From Holtiella tumoricola (GTDB lineage Bacteria > Bacillota > Clostridia > Lachnospirales > Cellulosilyticaceae), in NCBI RefSeq assembly GCF_027857615.1, contig NZ_JAQIFT010000065.1, forward strand, positions 1 through 54,555: a DNA stretch of 54,555 nt, in the 5' to 3' direction. Every line of letters begins with the position of its first letter. Within the stretch, counting starts at the first letter, position 1. A program made the translations under genes and the position numbers. Shown one piece after another: positions 8,433 through 16,679 of the stretch. The notes under the pieces are model-generated. The model ran no database searches and was not told the DNA's origin. It saw nothing but the letters and a program-made list of their open reading frames with translations.

Positions 8433-9581
8433 TTATAAGAGTGATTCGTATAAAGCTTTAATCTCTTCTACATTTGTTTCTCTTGGGTTACCTGGTCTAC
8501 ATGCATCATCATAAGCTGACTGAGCAAGGAAATCTACATCTTCTGGTTTAACAATTGCTTTAAGGTCTGCTGGAATACCTACATCTGCTGAAAGTTTTTT
8601 CACTGCATCAATTGCAGCTTGTCTGTATGCTTCCACTGACATTTCATCTACACCATAAACACCCATTGCTCTAGCAATTTCTCTATATTTTTCACCAGTA
8701 TATTCTGCATTGTAGGCCATAACGGTTGGAAGAATAATCGCATTTGCTACACCATGTGGTGTATCATAAACAGCACCTAGTGGATGTGCCATAGAGTGAA
8801 CAATACCTAACCCTACATTGGAGAAGCCCATTCCTGCAATATATTGTCCAAGCGCCATACCTTCACGGCCTTCTGCTGTATTCGCAACTGCGCCACGTAA
8901 AGATTTTGCAATAATTTCAATAGCTTTAAGATGGAACATATCTGTCATCTCCCAAGCTGCTTGAGTAATATATCCTTCAATTGCATGTGTTAATGCATCC
9001 ATACCTGTTGCTGCTGTAAGCCCTGCTGGCATACTTGCCATCATATCAGGATCCACTACTGCAATAACAGGAATATCGTGTGTATCTACACATACAAATT
9101 TTCTATTTTTCTCTACATCTGTAATAACATAATTAATCGTTACTTCAGCTGCTGTGCCTGCTGTAGTAGGTACTGCAATAATAGGCACACTTGGTTTTTG
9201 AGTAGGTGCTACACCTTCAAGACTTCTTACATCTTCAAACTCTGGATTATTAATAATAATCCCGATTGCTTTAGCTGTGTCCATAGCAGAACCTCCACCA
9301 ATTGCAATAATATAATCTGCACCTGATGCTTTGTAAGCTGCTACGCCTGTTTGTACATTTTCGATTGTTGGGTTTGCTTTAATATTAGAGTAAATTTCAT
9401 ATACAAGATTTGCGCCCTCTAATACTTTAATCACTTTGTCAGTTACTCCAAATTTAATTAAATCAGGATCTGAACAAACAAACGCTTTTTTAAAGCCTCT
9501 TTTTTGTACTTCTCCTGCAATCTCACAGATTGATCCTTTACCATGGTAAGATGTTTCATTTAATACTATTCTATTAGCCAT
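8433..9581 (-). CDS. fucO: iron-containing alcohol dehydrogenase, lactaldehyde reductase/1,2-propanediol oxidoreductase type
   Basis: The 382-residue cytosolic enzyme should interconvert lactaldehyde and 1,2-propanediol, or related short alcohols, with NAD(H) and a bound Fe2+. It has the nucleotide-binding motif GGGSAMDTAKAIG, the metal-ligand pair in MDALTHAIEGY, and the iron-ADH signature HSMAHPLGAVYDTPHG supplying two more histidines. The length equals that of FucO proteins. The start at 9581 has GGGGGA upstream and opens with MANRIVLNETSYHG, like the family; an upstream ATG at 9635 does not. A TetR-family gene is divided from it by a pair of palindromes that are probably its operators. 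No fucose or rhamnose genes are nearby, so the natural substrate is uncertain. Confidence 0.88.
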   Translation of the reverse strand: MANRIVLNETSYHGKGSICEIAGEVQKRGFKKAFVCSDPDLIKFGVTDKVIKVLEGANLVYEIYSNIKANPTIENVQTGVAAYKASGADYIIAIGGGSAMDTAKAIGIIINNPEFEDVRSLEGVAPTQKPSVPIIAVPTTAGTAAEVTINYVITDVEKNRKFVCVDTHDIPVIAVVDPDMMASMPAGLTAATGMDALTHAIEGYITQAAWEMTDMFHLKAIEIIAKSLRGAVANTAEGREGMALGQYIAGMGFSNVGLGIVHSMAHPLGAVYDTPHGVANAIILPTVMAYNAEYTGEKYREIARAMGVYGVDEMSVEAYRQAAIDAVKKLSADVGIPADLKAIVKPEDVDFLAQSAYDDACRPGNPRETNVEEIKALYESLL

Positions 9582-9674
9582 AACTTCCCCCTGTTTATAT
9601 CCTATTGATCTTATGATTAAATCTATTATTAGCATAACGAATAATATGTCAAAAAAACAAGTTACACATCTTCT

Positions 9675-9726
9675 AGTTTGTCAAAAAAGTGACAATCATT
9701 ATTATGTGTCACTTTTTTGACAAACT
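9675..9726. promoter_or_regulatory. twin palindromic operators, probably for the TetR-family regulator
   Basis: Two 16-bp palindromes, TGTCAAAAAAGTGACA (9679-9694) and TGTCACTTTTTTGACA (9707-9722), lie 28 bp apart centre to centre. They are mirror images, so together they form a perfect 20-base inverted repeat (9675-9694, 9707-9726). They sit between the TetR gene and the fucO-like gene, on the fucO promoter side. A terminator role for the large hairpin is also possible. Confidence 0.6.
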
Positions 9727-9732
9727 CTGCTT

Positions 9733-10281
9733 CTATATATCTGAAAGCAAATTTGCTAATCGATCTGGTAAAGCTTCTATTAATAGATTAGTAATTTCCT
9801 CTGGCGCTGGTCTCTCTTTCTTATTTACCCATTCTACTGTCATATAAATAGAACCCCTACAATACATTCTTAATAAAAATGCTAAATCTTCTTCTAAAGG
9901 TTTATTGGTTTTAGAAGTAATAATCTCTTCATAAAACTTAAAAATACAATCATAGTCATAATTCATCAATGAATTATAGTCATTAGACTGAAAAGCAGCT
10001 GAAAAGAATATACACTCTTCTTCAATAAACCTAAACTTCTTATGCAAACCCTCTCTTAAGCTACAGCTAACCCCCATCTGCTTAAAAGATTTCTGTACTA
10101 ACCTTTCAAAGTACCAATTCACCAAATCATATTTATCCTGAAAATAGCGATAAAAAGTCTGTCTCGTCATATCACACTGGCTTACAATATCCTTCACGGT
10201 AATCTTATCTAAACTCTGTGTTTCCATCAGTTGTTTGATGGCATTAGCTAATTTATATTTTGTTTTATCTCTTTTGTCCAC
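9733..10281 (-). CDS. TetR-family transcriptional regulator
   Basis: The 182-residue protein has an N-terminal TetR helix-turn-helix (about residues 8-55) with the typical TVKDIVSQCDMTRQTFYRYF recognition region. A C-terminal all-helical domain resembles that of the DhaS-like subgroup. The start is GTG, supported by GGAGGGG. It lies directly upstream of the fucO-like dehydrogenase in the same orientation, with twin 16-bp palindromes in the gap. It most likely controls that gene in response to an alcohol, aldehyde or related metabolite. The ligand is unknown. Confidence 0.88.
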   Translation of the reverse strand: MDKRDKTKYKLANAIKQLMETQSLDKITVKDIVSQCDMTRQTFYRYFQDKYDLVNWYFERLVQKSFKQMGVSCSLREGLHKKFRFIEEECIFFSAAFQSNDYNSLMNYDYDCIFKFYEEIITSKTNKPLEEDLAFLLRMYCRGSIYMTVEWVNKKERPAPEEITNLLIEALPDRLANLLSDI

Positions 10282-10300
10282 CTAAACCCCTCCGTATATT

Positions 10301-10714
10301 TTAAATTAAGATGCCTTCACAATGATCCATTTCATGCTGGATTACCTGTGCAACAAATCCATTAAAATGTTGTTTTTTCTTTCTAAAATTTTTATCTCTA
10401 TACTCTACCTCTATTGAAGAATATCTCGTTGTTTTCTTTGTTCCTTCATGGGATAAACAAGCTTCTTCTGCTTCATAAGTGGATTGACTATGCTTAACTA
10501 TTTTAGGATTCACCAATGGAATAAAGAATTCTCCCATTTTAACTACAATAATACGCACCTTTTCTCCGATTTGATTGGCTGCAAGTCCAACACAAATGTC
10601 ATCATTAGCCTTTGCTGTATCTACCATATCATCAATAATATATAGATCTTCTTTTGTTGCCTCTACGGCTTTTTGTACTAATCTCTTATGGTCTTTTACT
10701 ATTTCTCTTATCAT
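10301..10714 (-). CDS. def: peptide deformylase
   Basis: The 137-residue metalloenzyme removes the formyl group from the N-terminal methionine of new proteins. All three deformylase motifs are present: GLAANQIG (43-50), EACLS (84-88, metal ligand Cys86, with Ala in place of the usual Gly) and QHEMDH (126-131, metal ligands His127 and His131, catalytic Glu128). The protein is short and lacks the C-terminal extension of longer type I enzymes. It is not next to fmt, which lies at 43316, so it may be a second copy. Confidence 0.93.
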   Translation of the reverse strand: MIREIVKDHKRLVQKAVEATKEDLYIIDDMVDTAKANDDICVGLAANQIGEKVRIIVVKMGEFFIPLVNPKIVKHSQSTYEAEEACLSHEGTKKTTRYSSIEVEYRDKNFRKKKQHFNGFVAQVIQHEMDHCEGILI

Positions 10715-10785
10715 TTATATCCCAAGACAATTTTGTCTTTTTCCTTTCTTAATCAGTCCTATTCATGACTATATTATTTTAATTA

Positions 10786-11364
10786 TTATTCTTGATATTG
10801 TTTTAAAAATTGCTCAAAGTCTTTAGTCTTCTCCCAAATATCTACTGCATATGCATCAAGCAAGTACAATATGGAATCTTCTACAAGAACATATTCACCA
10901 TCTTGAGTACCTATTCCCTTTCTTGTAACAGATAAGCCCTTCTTTGTATAGTGTGCTTTACCTGCTTCAAAAAGCTGCTCTCGACTTTTGATGTATTCTT
11001 CTACATCATTATTGGGGATAGAGTAGGCATCTACAGTTGTCATCCCCTCTATATACGTCTTATTCTCTACTTTTTTCTTATCCCATTGGTGCACTGGATA
11101 CCATATAAAATCAATTACATTATCTCCTGGTACAAAAGAGTATTTGCTTAACACATAAACATAATTATTATAACTTATCTCAAAGTACTCGGGCATCTCT
11201 TCAAATCTCATTGTATAGTCTATCCAAGTAAATGTTTCCTGCTTATCAACTGTCTTTTTTACAAAGGGAATCAACTCTATAAAACTATGGACAGTTTCTT
11301 CACTTTCAAAGATACCTACTACATAACGTCTATCTTCTTGTTGAAGCTCTAATAAATAACTCAT
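10786..11364 (-). CDS. conserved-looking protein of unknown function (192 residues)
   Basis: The soluble 192-residue protein is rich in aromatic residues and alternates predicted strands and helices. It begins MSYLLELQQEDRRYVVGIF. It has no signal peptide, no membrane segment and no motif I can assign. A ribosome binding site (GAGGATATGG) supports the ATG at 11364. It lies 72 bases upstream of def in the same direction, with no clear terminator between them, so co-transcription is possible. Confidence 0.6.
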   Translation of the reverse strand: MSYLLELQQEDRRYVVGIFESEETVHSFIELIPFVKKTVDKQETFTWIDYTMRFEEMPEYFEISYNNYVYVLSKYSFVPGDNVIDFIWYPVHQWDKKKVENKTYIEGMTTVDAYSIPNNDVEEYIKSREQLFEAGKAHYTKKGLSVTRKGIGTQDGEYVLVEDSILYLLDAYAVDIWEKTKDFEQFLKQYQE

Positions 11365-11456
11365 CCATATCCTCTTTTCTTAAAATCTTACCTCTATTAT
11401 AGCGAAATAAGCCTTATCTGTAACTTTATTTTTTCGTAAGAAAGCTACTCATAAAC

Positions 11457-11488
11457 AAAATGCGCCCCATAACGTGGGACGCACTTTT
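11457..11488 (-). terminator. intrinsic terminator
   Basis: A GC-rich hairpin (minus-strand AAAGTGCGTCCC with GGGGCGCATTTT) followed by T residues lies just after the hydrolase stop at 11519. Confidence 0.75.
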
Positions 11489-11518
11489 AATTTGATGTTT
11501 ATTTATAAGTAGGATTCA

Positions 11519-12817
11519 TTATTCTTCTAATAATGCTTTAGCTGCTGCTATATAGTAGTGGCGACCATTAGCACTGGTTTCTAATCTGGACAATGCCATA
11601 AGCCCTTCTGACTTAAGAACTTTTGCTGTTTTCATTTCTTCATTTGCATTAATAAGGAGATCACATAATTCTACTGCCCATTGTGGCTCCTCTTCAACTA
11701 ATGCTTTTTTGATTTCAGCTATAACTTTTGTACTATCACCTATTAATTCTAGCATCTTCTCTCCATAAGTCTTAGGAGCAAGCTTATTTAAATGGGTTGG
11801 GTTACCATCAAACCAACCTACATATCCATTGTAGATACTACGTACAGACCATGCAACTGTACCATAGAACTCCCCTAAGTAAGGAAGATTTCTAAGATGT
11901 TCAGGTAAAGTAATAGTTGTTGCTAACTCATCTACACTTAACCCTTTATTCATTCCTTCTAGTGTTGCTTCTAACACATACTCTACTGCATCTTTAAAAT
12001 TACCTAATACTTCTTGTACAGTTGCCTTTCCTAGAAGTGGTTGTGTATGTCCTGGTAATACATATTCTGCTGGATAGGATAAAATCAGGTTCAACGTATC
12101 TACCCATGCGCTTACATCTCTATATTGACTACCGCGTAGAGCATAGAGGTTTGGCCAACACCCATAATAATTATCACCGCAGCAAATCACCTGCTTCTCA
12201 GGTAACCACACAAAGATTTGGTCATCTGTTTCTCCAATTGCTAAAACCATCTCAATTTCTACACCGTCAATAATACGTTTTACCTTTTCTTCTGTATAAA
12301 TAGTTGTCGGCGCTAAAGGTGTGCCTTTACCTTCACCAACAACAAAACCTTCTCTAATCCCTATACCTTGTGTAATAACTTCTTCGTCTGTCAAAGTATA
12401 ACCAAATTGATAGAAAGTACGTTGTTTTAAAATATCATTAATTTTTTCCATACGCCCTAATAATGGCTTCTTAGGTGCAAATGCAATAATCTCATTTAAA
12501 GTCTCTGCAAATACTCCTGCTCCACCCCTATGATCTGGATGTCCATGAGTATAAATCAATGTTTGTACTGGTTTACCTATAAGTTCATCAATGATCTCTT
12601 TTAATTTTTTAGCTCTTTCATCTGTATCTAATGCATCTACTAAAATCACAGAATGCTCTGCTTCTATAGCAATTGCATTACTATGTCCATAACCCATTAT
12701 ATGATAAACGCCATCTGTAACCTTTGTTACAGTCGGTGGATATGCTATCGCTGCAAAGTCTCTTAATAGTGCTTCTCCATTTTTCTTTAACAAGTTGAAT
12801 TCCTCCAGTACTGCCAT
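11519..12817 (-). CDS. alkylsulfatase-like metallo-beta-lactamase-fold hydrolase
   Basis: The 432-residue protein has an N-terminal metallo-beta-lactamase fold with the zinc motif THGHPDHRGG and a later metal-binding PGHTQP. The alkylsulfatase dimerisation region follows, with the family sequence GYVGWFDGNPTHLNKLAP. This order matches SdsA1/YjcS/BDS1-type alkyl sulfatases, which hydrolyse sulfate esters. It lacks the C-terminal sterol-carrier-like domain of full-length members (about 650 residues) and has no signal peptide. It may therefore act on a different, cytoplasmic ester. The gene stands alone between terminators. Confidence 0.82.
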   Translation of the reverse strand: MAVLEEFNLLKKNGEALLRDFAAIAYPPTVTKVTDGVYHIMGYGHSNAIAIEAEHSVILVDALDTDERAKKLKEIIDELIGKPVQTLIYTHGHPDHRGGAGVFAETLNEIIAFAPKKPLLGRMEKINDILKQRTFYQFGYTLTDEEVITQGIGIREGFVVGEGKGTPLAPTTIYTEEKVKRIIDGVEIEMVLAIGETDDQIFVWLPEKQVICCGDNYYGCWPNLYALRGSQYRDVSAWVDTLNLILSYPAEYVLPGHTQPLLGKATVQEVLGNFKDAVEYVLEATLEGMNKGLSVDELATTITLPEHLRNLPYLGEFYGTVAWSVRSIYNGYVGWFDGNPTHLNKLAPKTYGEKMLELIGDSTKVIAEIKKALVEEEPQWAVELCDLLINANEEMKTAKVLKSEGLMALSRLETSANGRHYYIAAAKALLEE

Positions 12818-12875
12818 TTATTCTTTTTAAATTTATCTTAACTGTAAATATTCAACTTTGCTAGTAAGCACTTTA

Positions 12876-12911
12876 AAGTGCCTTAGTTTCCTTTTGGATA
12901 CTAAGGCACTT
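12876..12911 (-). terminator. intrinsic terminator after the PepSY gene
   Basis: AAGTGCCTTAG (12876-12886) pairs perfectly with CTAAGGCACTT (12901-12911), just beyond the stop at 12926. Confidence 0.82.
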
Positions 12912-12925
12912 CAATTTAAGACTTT

Positions 12926-13744
12926 TTAGTCATTATCTACTTCAAATTCATTGTCCATTTCAAAATCTACTATATTTCCACTCACTGCATTAATTTCATA
13001 ATTGTATTCTACCCCATTATGATAAAATTCAATTTCATATACTGTTATACCATTATCATGGTCAATACCTGCTTTTGTAAAAGTTACTGCTTCTCCAGTT
13101 AACTTTGCATGTGAAAGTGCAACTTCTTTTGCTTTTTGTACGCCAATTGTTCCTTGTGATACTGTTGGTTTAGTTGATACTACTGGTATCATAGTTTCTT
13201 GATCTTTACTAAATTCTCTAACTTGTCCAGTTTTTGCATCTATTTCATAATCATATTCTGTTCCATTATGGTAGAATTCAACTTCATATACTGCTACACC
13301 ATCATCATAATCAATATTGGCTTTTGTAAAAGTTACTTGTTGTCCACTTAAATTAGCATGTGAAAGTGCGGCTTCTTTTGCTTTTTGGGCACCTATTGTT
13401 CCTTTTGATGCTGTAGTATTTGATGTTGTTGGTTTAGTTGATACTACTGGAGCCATTACTTCTTTATCTTTACTAAACTCTCTCACTTTACCATTAAGTG
13501 CATTAATCTCATAATCATATTCTACACCGTTATGGAAAAATTCTACTTCATATACTGCTACACCATCATCTGTATCCATTTTAGCTTTAGTAAAAGTTAC
13601 ATTCTTTTCATTTAACTTGGCATGTGCTAATGCTACCTCTTTTGCTTTTTGGGCACCTATTGTACTTGCTGCTACCATTGTTAATGCCATACTACCTACT
13701 GCTACAAATGTTGTGATTGCTGCTACTTTATTGAACTTTTTCAT
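12926..13744 (-). CDS. exported protein with three tandem PepSY domains
   Basis: The 272-residue protein has a signal peptide (about 1-26, KK then a hydrophobic core ending TMVAAS). Three near-identical PepSY units follow, at about 28-95, 116-183 and 199-262. Each starts TIG.QKAKE.AL.HA, includes a YEVEF.HNG.EY.YEI block, and is joined by Thr/Ser/Pro linkers (VVSTKPT). PepSY modules typically act outside the membrane as inhibitory or binding domains. The close similarity of the units points to recent duplication within the gene. It lies directly after a two-component system whose probable binding motif recurs upstream of this gene, so it is probably a member of that regulon and may feed back on it. 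Confidence 0.9.
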   Translation of the reverse strand: MKKFNKVAAITTFVAVGSMALTMVAASTIGAQKAKEVALAHAKLNEKNVTFTKAKMDTDDGVAVYEVEFFHNGVEYDYEINALNGKVREFSKDKEVMAPVVSTKPTTSNTTASKGTIGAQKAKEAALSHANLSGQQVTFTKANIDYDDGVAVYEVEFYHNGTEYDYEIDAKTGQVREFSKDQETMIPVVSTKPTVSQGTIGVQKAKEVALSHAKLTGEAVTFTKAGIDHDNGITVYEIEFYHNGVEYNYEINAVSGNIVDFEMDNEFEVDND

Positions 13745-13758
13745 ATATAAGACACCTC

Positions 13759-13828
13759 TCGTGGTTTAATTTTTGCTTGATAATGTTATTTTAATAGTGA
13801 AAGATTAAAATAACATTAAAACCCACGA
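13759..13828. promoter_or_regulatory. large inverted repeat upstream of the PepSY gene (operator and/or RNA hairpin)
   Basis: A perfect 15-base inverted repeat, TAATGTTATTTTAAT (13781-13795) with its complement at 13804-13818, is nested in an outer TCGTGG/CCACGA pair (13759-13764, 13823-13828). The outer stem ends at the GAGAGG ribosome binding site of the PepSY gene, so the RNA could hide that site. The DNA also holds ATAACATTAA (13810-13819), repeated upstream of the response regulator. Confidence 0.55.
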
Positions 13829-13838
13829 TAAATTTTAA

Positions 13839-15200
13839 TTATTCTTTTTTAAGAATTAATGTAAAGGTACTCCCTTTTCCAAATGTACTCTTTATCTCCA
13901 TCTTACTATCGTGTAGCTTCGCAATTTGCTTAACCATAGAAAGTCCTAGTCCCATAGAATAACTTCCACCTTGGTTACGGGATTCATCTACTCTATAGAA
14001 TCTTCCCCATATCTTATTTAAATCTTCTTGTTTCACTCCAATGCCATCATCTATAACAGATAAATAAATTGCATCTTTTCTATCATTTAAAGTAACCAAT
14101 ATATGTCCATTTTCCTTGCCATATTGATATGCATTAGTGATTAGATTGATAAGAAGTCTAGATATTAATGTTTGATCTACATAGGCATAGATATTGGATT
14201 GGATATTACATTTAATTGAAATATCTTTAATTTGTAAATAAGCTTGTTCCTCACAAATATTTGAGACTAACTCGCTTAAATTAATCTTTTCTTTATGAAC
14301 TGCCTGTGTTTGTTGATCTAATCGTGTAAAAGCTAGAAGCTGTGCAATCAGCTTTGACATCTTAAAACCTTGTCTTTCTATAACTTCTAAGGCTTCTTTA
14401 TACTCTTCATTGGTCTTGTCTCCATCAAGAGCATACTCACATTGTGCTAAAATAACTGCTGTCGGTGTTCTTAGCTCATGAGAAGCATCTGAAGTAAACT
14501 TCTTCTCTGCTTCAAATGCATCTTCTAATCGTTCAAACATTTTATCGAAGCTATGAGCTAGGCGGTAAATCTCATCATTTCTTTGTTCCATTCCAAGCCT
14601 TTGAGAAAGATCTTTGCCCTCTGCAATCTTTTCTACTGAATCAATAATCTGCTCAATAGGTTTAAAGGAATGTTTCGTGAGGCTATAACCTACTATTGCT
14701 GCTAGTATGGTGAGTACAGGTAATGTAAAAAATGATATTTTAATAACTGTATCAATCGCTCCTATTTGGCGCATCTCTTCTTTGGGTGCCATTCCTCTTA
14801 ACCATAAGTTGCCATAATCCTTTATGGGTACGAGTAGATCATAAACATAATAACTTTGATTGCTAGTTACAGTCTCATAGATCCCTCTTTCTTGTAAAGA
14901 CATTGCTTCTGTAGAGATATTATGTTCTTGGCCTGATATCAACACCCCCTGTTCATCGTAAACAAATACAAAAATTCCATATTTATAAGGTACAAAATCT
15001 TCATCAAAATCTAATCTGCCATTTTCATATTCAATTTCTCCAATATTACTCTCCACTACGTCTTGGAGTTGCCTTTTATAGTTGTTTTCTATTGTTATTC
15101 CTGATACTAATAAAATTGCACTGAATGCTAGGATCACAATTAATATCATACCTGATGTAAAACAAAGAGTGATCTTACTCTTAATCGATAACTTTTTCAT
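13839..15200 (-). CDS. sensor histidine kinase of the PepSY-linked two-component system
   Basis: The 453-residue kinase has membrane helices near residues 12-34 and 153-174 enclosing an extracytoplasmic sensor of about 115 residues. A HAMP domain (FKPIEQIIDSVEKIAEGKDL) follows. The HisKA box DASHELRTPTAVI carries phospho-acceptor His241, and the ATPase domain has NLITNAYQYG, DDGIGV and GLGLSMVKQI. Its start overlaps the regulator stop by four bases (ATGA), so the pair is translationally coupled. The signal is unknown. The downstream PepSY protein is a candidate modulator. Confidence 0.94.
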   Translation of the reverse strand: MKKLSIKSKITLCFTSGMILIVILAFSAILLVSGITIENNYKRQLQDVVESNIGEIEYENGRLDFDEDFVPYKYGIFVFVYDEQGVLISGQEHNISTEAMSLQERGIYETVTSNQSYYVYDLLVPIKDYGNLWLRGMAPKEEMRQIGAIDTVIKISFFTLPVLTILAAIVGYSLTKHSFKPIEQIIDSVEKIAEGKDLSQRLGMEQRNDEIYRLAHSFDKMFERLEDAFEAEKKFTSDASHELRTPTAVILAQCEYALDGDKTNEEYKEALEVIERQGFKMSKLIAQLLAFTRLDQQTQAVHKEKINLSELVSNICEEQAYLQIKDISIKCNIQSNIYAYVDQTLISRLLINLITNAYQYGKENGHILVTLNDRKDAIYLSVIDDGIGVKQEDLNKIWGRFYRVDESRNQGGSYSMGLGLSMVKQIAKLHDSKMEIKSTFGKGSTFTLILKKE

Positions 15201-15871
15201 ACTTCTTCCCTCAAGACATATCCCGCGCCTCTTACAGTATGAATCAGCTTATTGGTATAGGAGTCATCTATTTTCTTTCTTAAATAACGAATATATACAT
15301 CTACAGCATTGGTTCCACCCTCATAGTCAAAATTCCATAAGTTGTTCTCTATCTTTTCCCTAGATAGCACCTTCCCTTTGTTGCGTATTAAATACTCAAG
15401 TAATGAAAATTCTTTGGCTGAAAGGGTAATCACTTCATCTCCTCTTTTCACCATATGGGCTGATACATCAACACTTAAATCTGCAAGCGTATAGACACTG
15501 GTTTGTACGCCTGCTACATGACGTGTCATCACACGCATTCTTGCCATAAGTTCCTCAAAAGAAAAAGGCTTGATTAAGTAATCATTTGCCCCCATATCTA
15601 ACCCCTTCACCCGATCCTCAATAGAATCCCTAGCAGTTAGAAAAATAACTGGAGTCGTATTGCCATTTCTTCTCATCTCTTGTATGACCTCTAACCCATT
15701 CATTTTAGGCATCATAATATCTAATATCACTACATCATACTCTGCAACACTCATAAAATCTAATGCCTCTTGTCCGTTAAAGCAAGCATCTATTGTGTAA
15801 CCTTCTGAGTTTAACTTCTTTACAATAATATTATTTAAGTCTTGTTCATCTTCTGCTAATAATACTCTCAT
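15197..15871 (-). CDS. OmpR-family response regulator
   Basis: The 224-residue protein has a receiver domain (LLAEDEQDL, phospho-acceptor Asp51 in VVILDIMMPKMNG, Lys in LIKPFSFEEL) and a winged-helix domain ending in HTVRGAGYVLREEV. The start at 15871 is preferred over an in-frame ATG at 15910 because GGAGGACAGAG precedes it and the family begins MRVLLAEDE. A motif upstream (ATAACATTAA, 15978-15987) recurs before the PepSY gene, suggesting autoregulation and shared control. Confidence 0.94.
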   Translation of the reverse strand: MRVLLAEDEQDLNNIIVKKLNSEGYTIDACFNGQEALDFMSVAEYDVVILDIMMPKMNGLEVIQEMRRNGNTTPVIFLTARDSIEDRVKGLDMGANDYLIKPFSFEELMARMRVMTRHVAGVQTSVYTLADLSVDVSAHMVKRGDEVITLSAKEFSLLEYLIRNKGKVLSREKIENNLWNFDYEGGTNAVDVYIRYLRKKIDDSYTNKLIHTVRGAGYVLREEV

Positions 15872-15977
15872 CTCTGTCCTCCTACTTCTACTATCTTTAG
15901 TATGCTCCATTTCATAAAATAAAGCATGCTTACTTTTATCTTCTTAGATATGTACATTATAAGTTATCACAGCGTAG

Positions 15978-15987
15978 ATAACATTAA
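15978..15987. promoter_or_regulatory. candidate response-regulator motif ATAACATTAA
   Basis: This decamer lies about 105 bases before the regulator start and recurs exactly at 13810-13819, before the PepSY gene. A related ATGACATTAA (3765-3774) occurs near the other two-component system. It is short and AT-rich, so chance is possible. Confidence 0.35.
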
Positions 15988-16018
15988 TATCTATTTATTT
16001 TAACTTCTTAGCAAATAA

Positions 16019-16046
16019 AAATAGAGAGTAAATATACTCTCTATTT
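16019..16046 (-). terminator. intrinsic terminator
   Basis: AAATAGAGAGTA (16019-16030) pairs with TACTCTCTATTT (16035-16046), 8 bases beyond the stop at 16054, with A/T-rich flanks. Confidence 0.75.
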
Positions 16047-16053
16047 CTATAGA

Positions 16054-16662
16054 TTAACGTCTTTTATCTATCTCATCTGTTAGCAGTGCCTTTGAAATAT
16101 ACATTGCATCAATTATCTTTTTAAAGCGTGTGTAATGGGATGTACCTTCTGCAAATTTCCCTTGGCCTTTTTCACATTTGCTAATAATTGAAGTAATTGG
16201 GGCCATTGCTTCAATTAATTCTTCTTTTGTATATTGCTCCGCCACATCTTCATTGCTTATTAATGCTTTTGAAATGTACAACGCTTTTATTCTATTCTTA
16301 AGAAGTGTATGCGAAGAAGTACCTTCGGCAAATTTAGGCTGCATTTTTTCACAATTACTTATGGTTGAAGATACAACTTGTAATGCTGCTACTAGCTCTT
16401 CATTGGTATATTGGTGTATGGCATTCCTATCTACTACTACAAAAGATAGGCTGTCTTCTATAAATTGAATATAACATCCTTCTGCTTCTAAATAGCTTTT
16501 GATAAATACTCTTGCTACATCTTGTTTTCCATCACAGGCACATGCTCCCATACCATAGGTCGTAGCATGTATTTCATCATGACACTCCACCTTAAAATAT
16601 AACTCTTTTTCAAATAAGGCTGCATTCAGATGAACCAATAGATTATAAGTTAATGTTTGCAT
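16054..16662 (-). CDS. unknown protein with an internal duplication, in operon with the ABC-F gene
   Basis: The 202-residue soluble protein has two parts. Residues 1-80 are of unknown fold and include a Cys-rich GMGACACDGKQ. Residues about 85-200 form two copies of a unit of about 60 residues. Each copy reads QYT.EEL.., then a Ser/Ile stretch, then CEK.Q.KFAEGTS, then a basic helix ending YISKAL. The CEK and FAEGTS blocks are nearly identical in both copies. It has a good ribosome binding site (GGAGAAA) and starts 17 bases after the ABC-F stop, so the two are co-transcribed. I do not recognise the repeat. Context hints at ribosome- or antibiotic-linked function, but nothing direct shows it. 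Confidence 0.72.
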   Translation of the reverse strand: MQTLTYNLLVHLNAALFEKELYFKVECHDEIHATTYGMGACACDGKQDVARVFIKSYLEAEGCYIQFIEDSLSFVVVDRNAIHQYTNEELVAALQVVSSTISNCEKMQPKFAEGTSSHTLLKNRIKALYISKALISNEDVAEQYTKEELIEAMAPITSIISKCEKGQGKFAEGTSHYTRFKKIIDAMYISKALLTDEIDKRR

Positions 16663-16679
16663 CTATTTTTCTCCTTCCC

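Noticed and set aside
12926..13744. Repeats in the PepSY gene as a CRISPR-like or mobile repeat
   Set aside because: The units encode protein domains in frame, differ in spacing and have no spacer structure.
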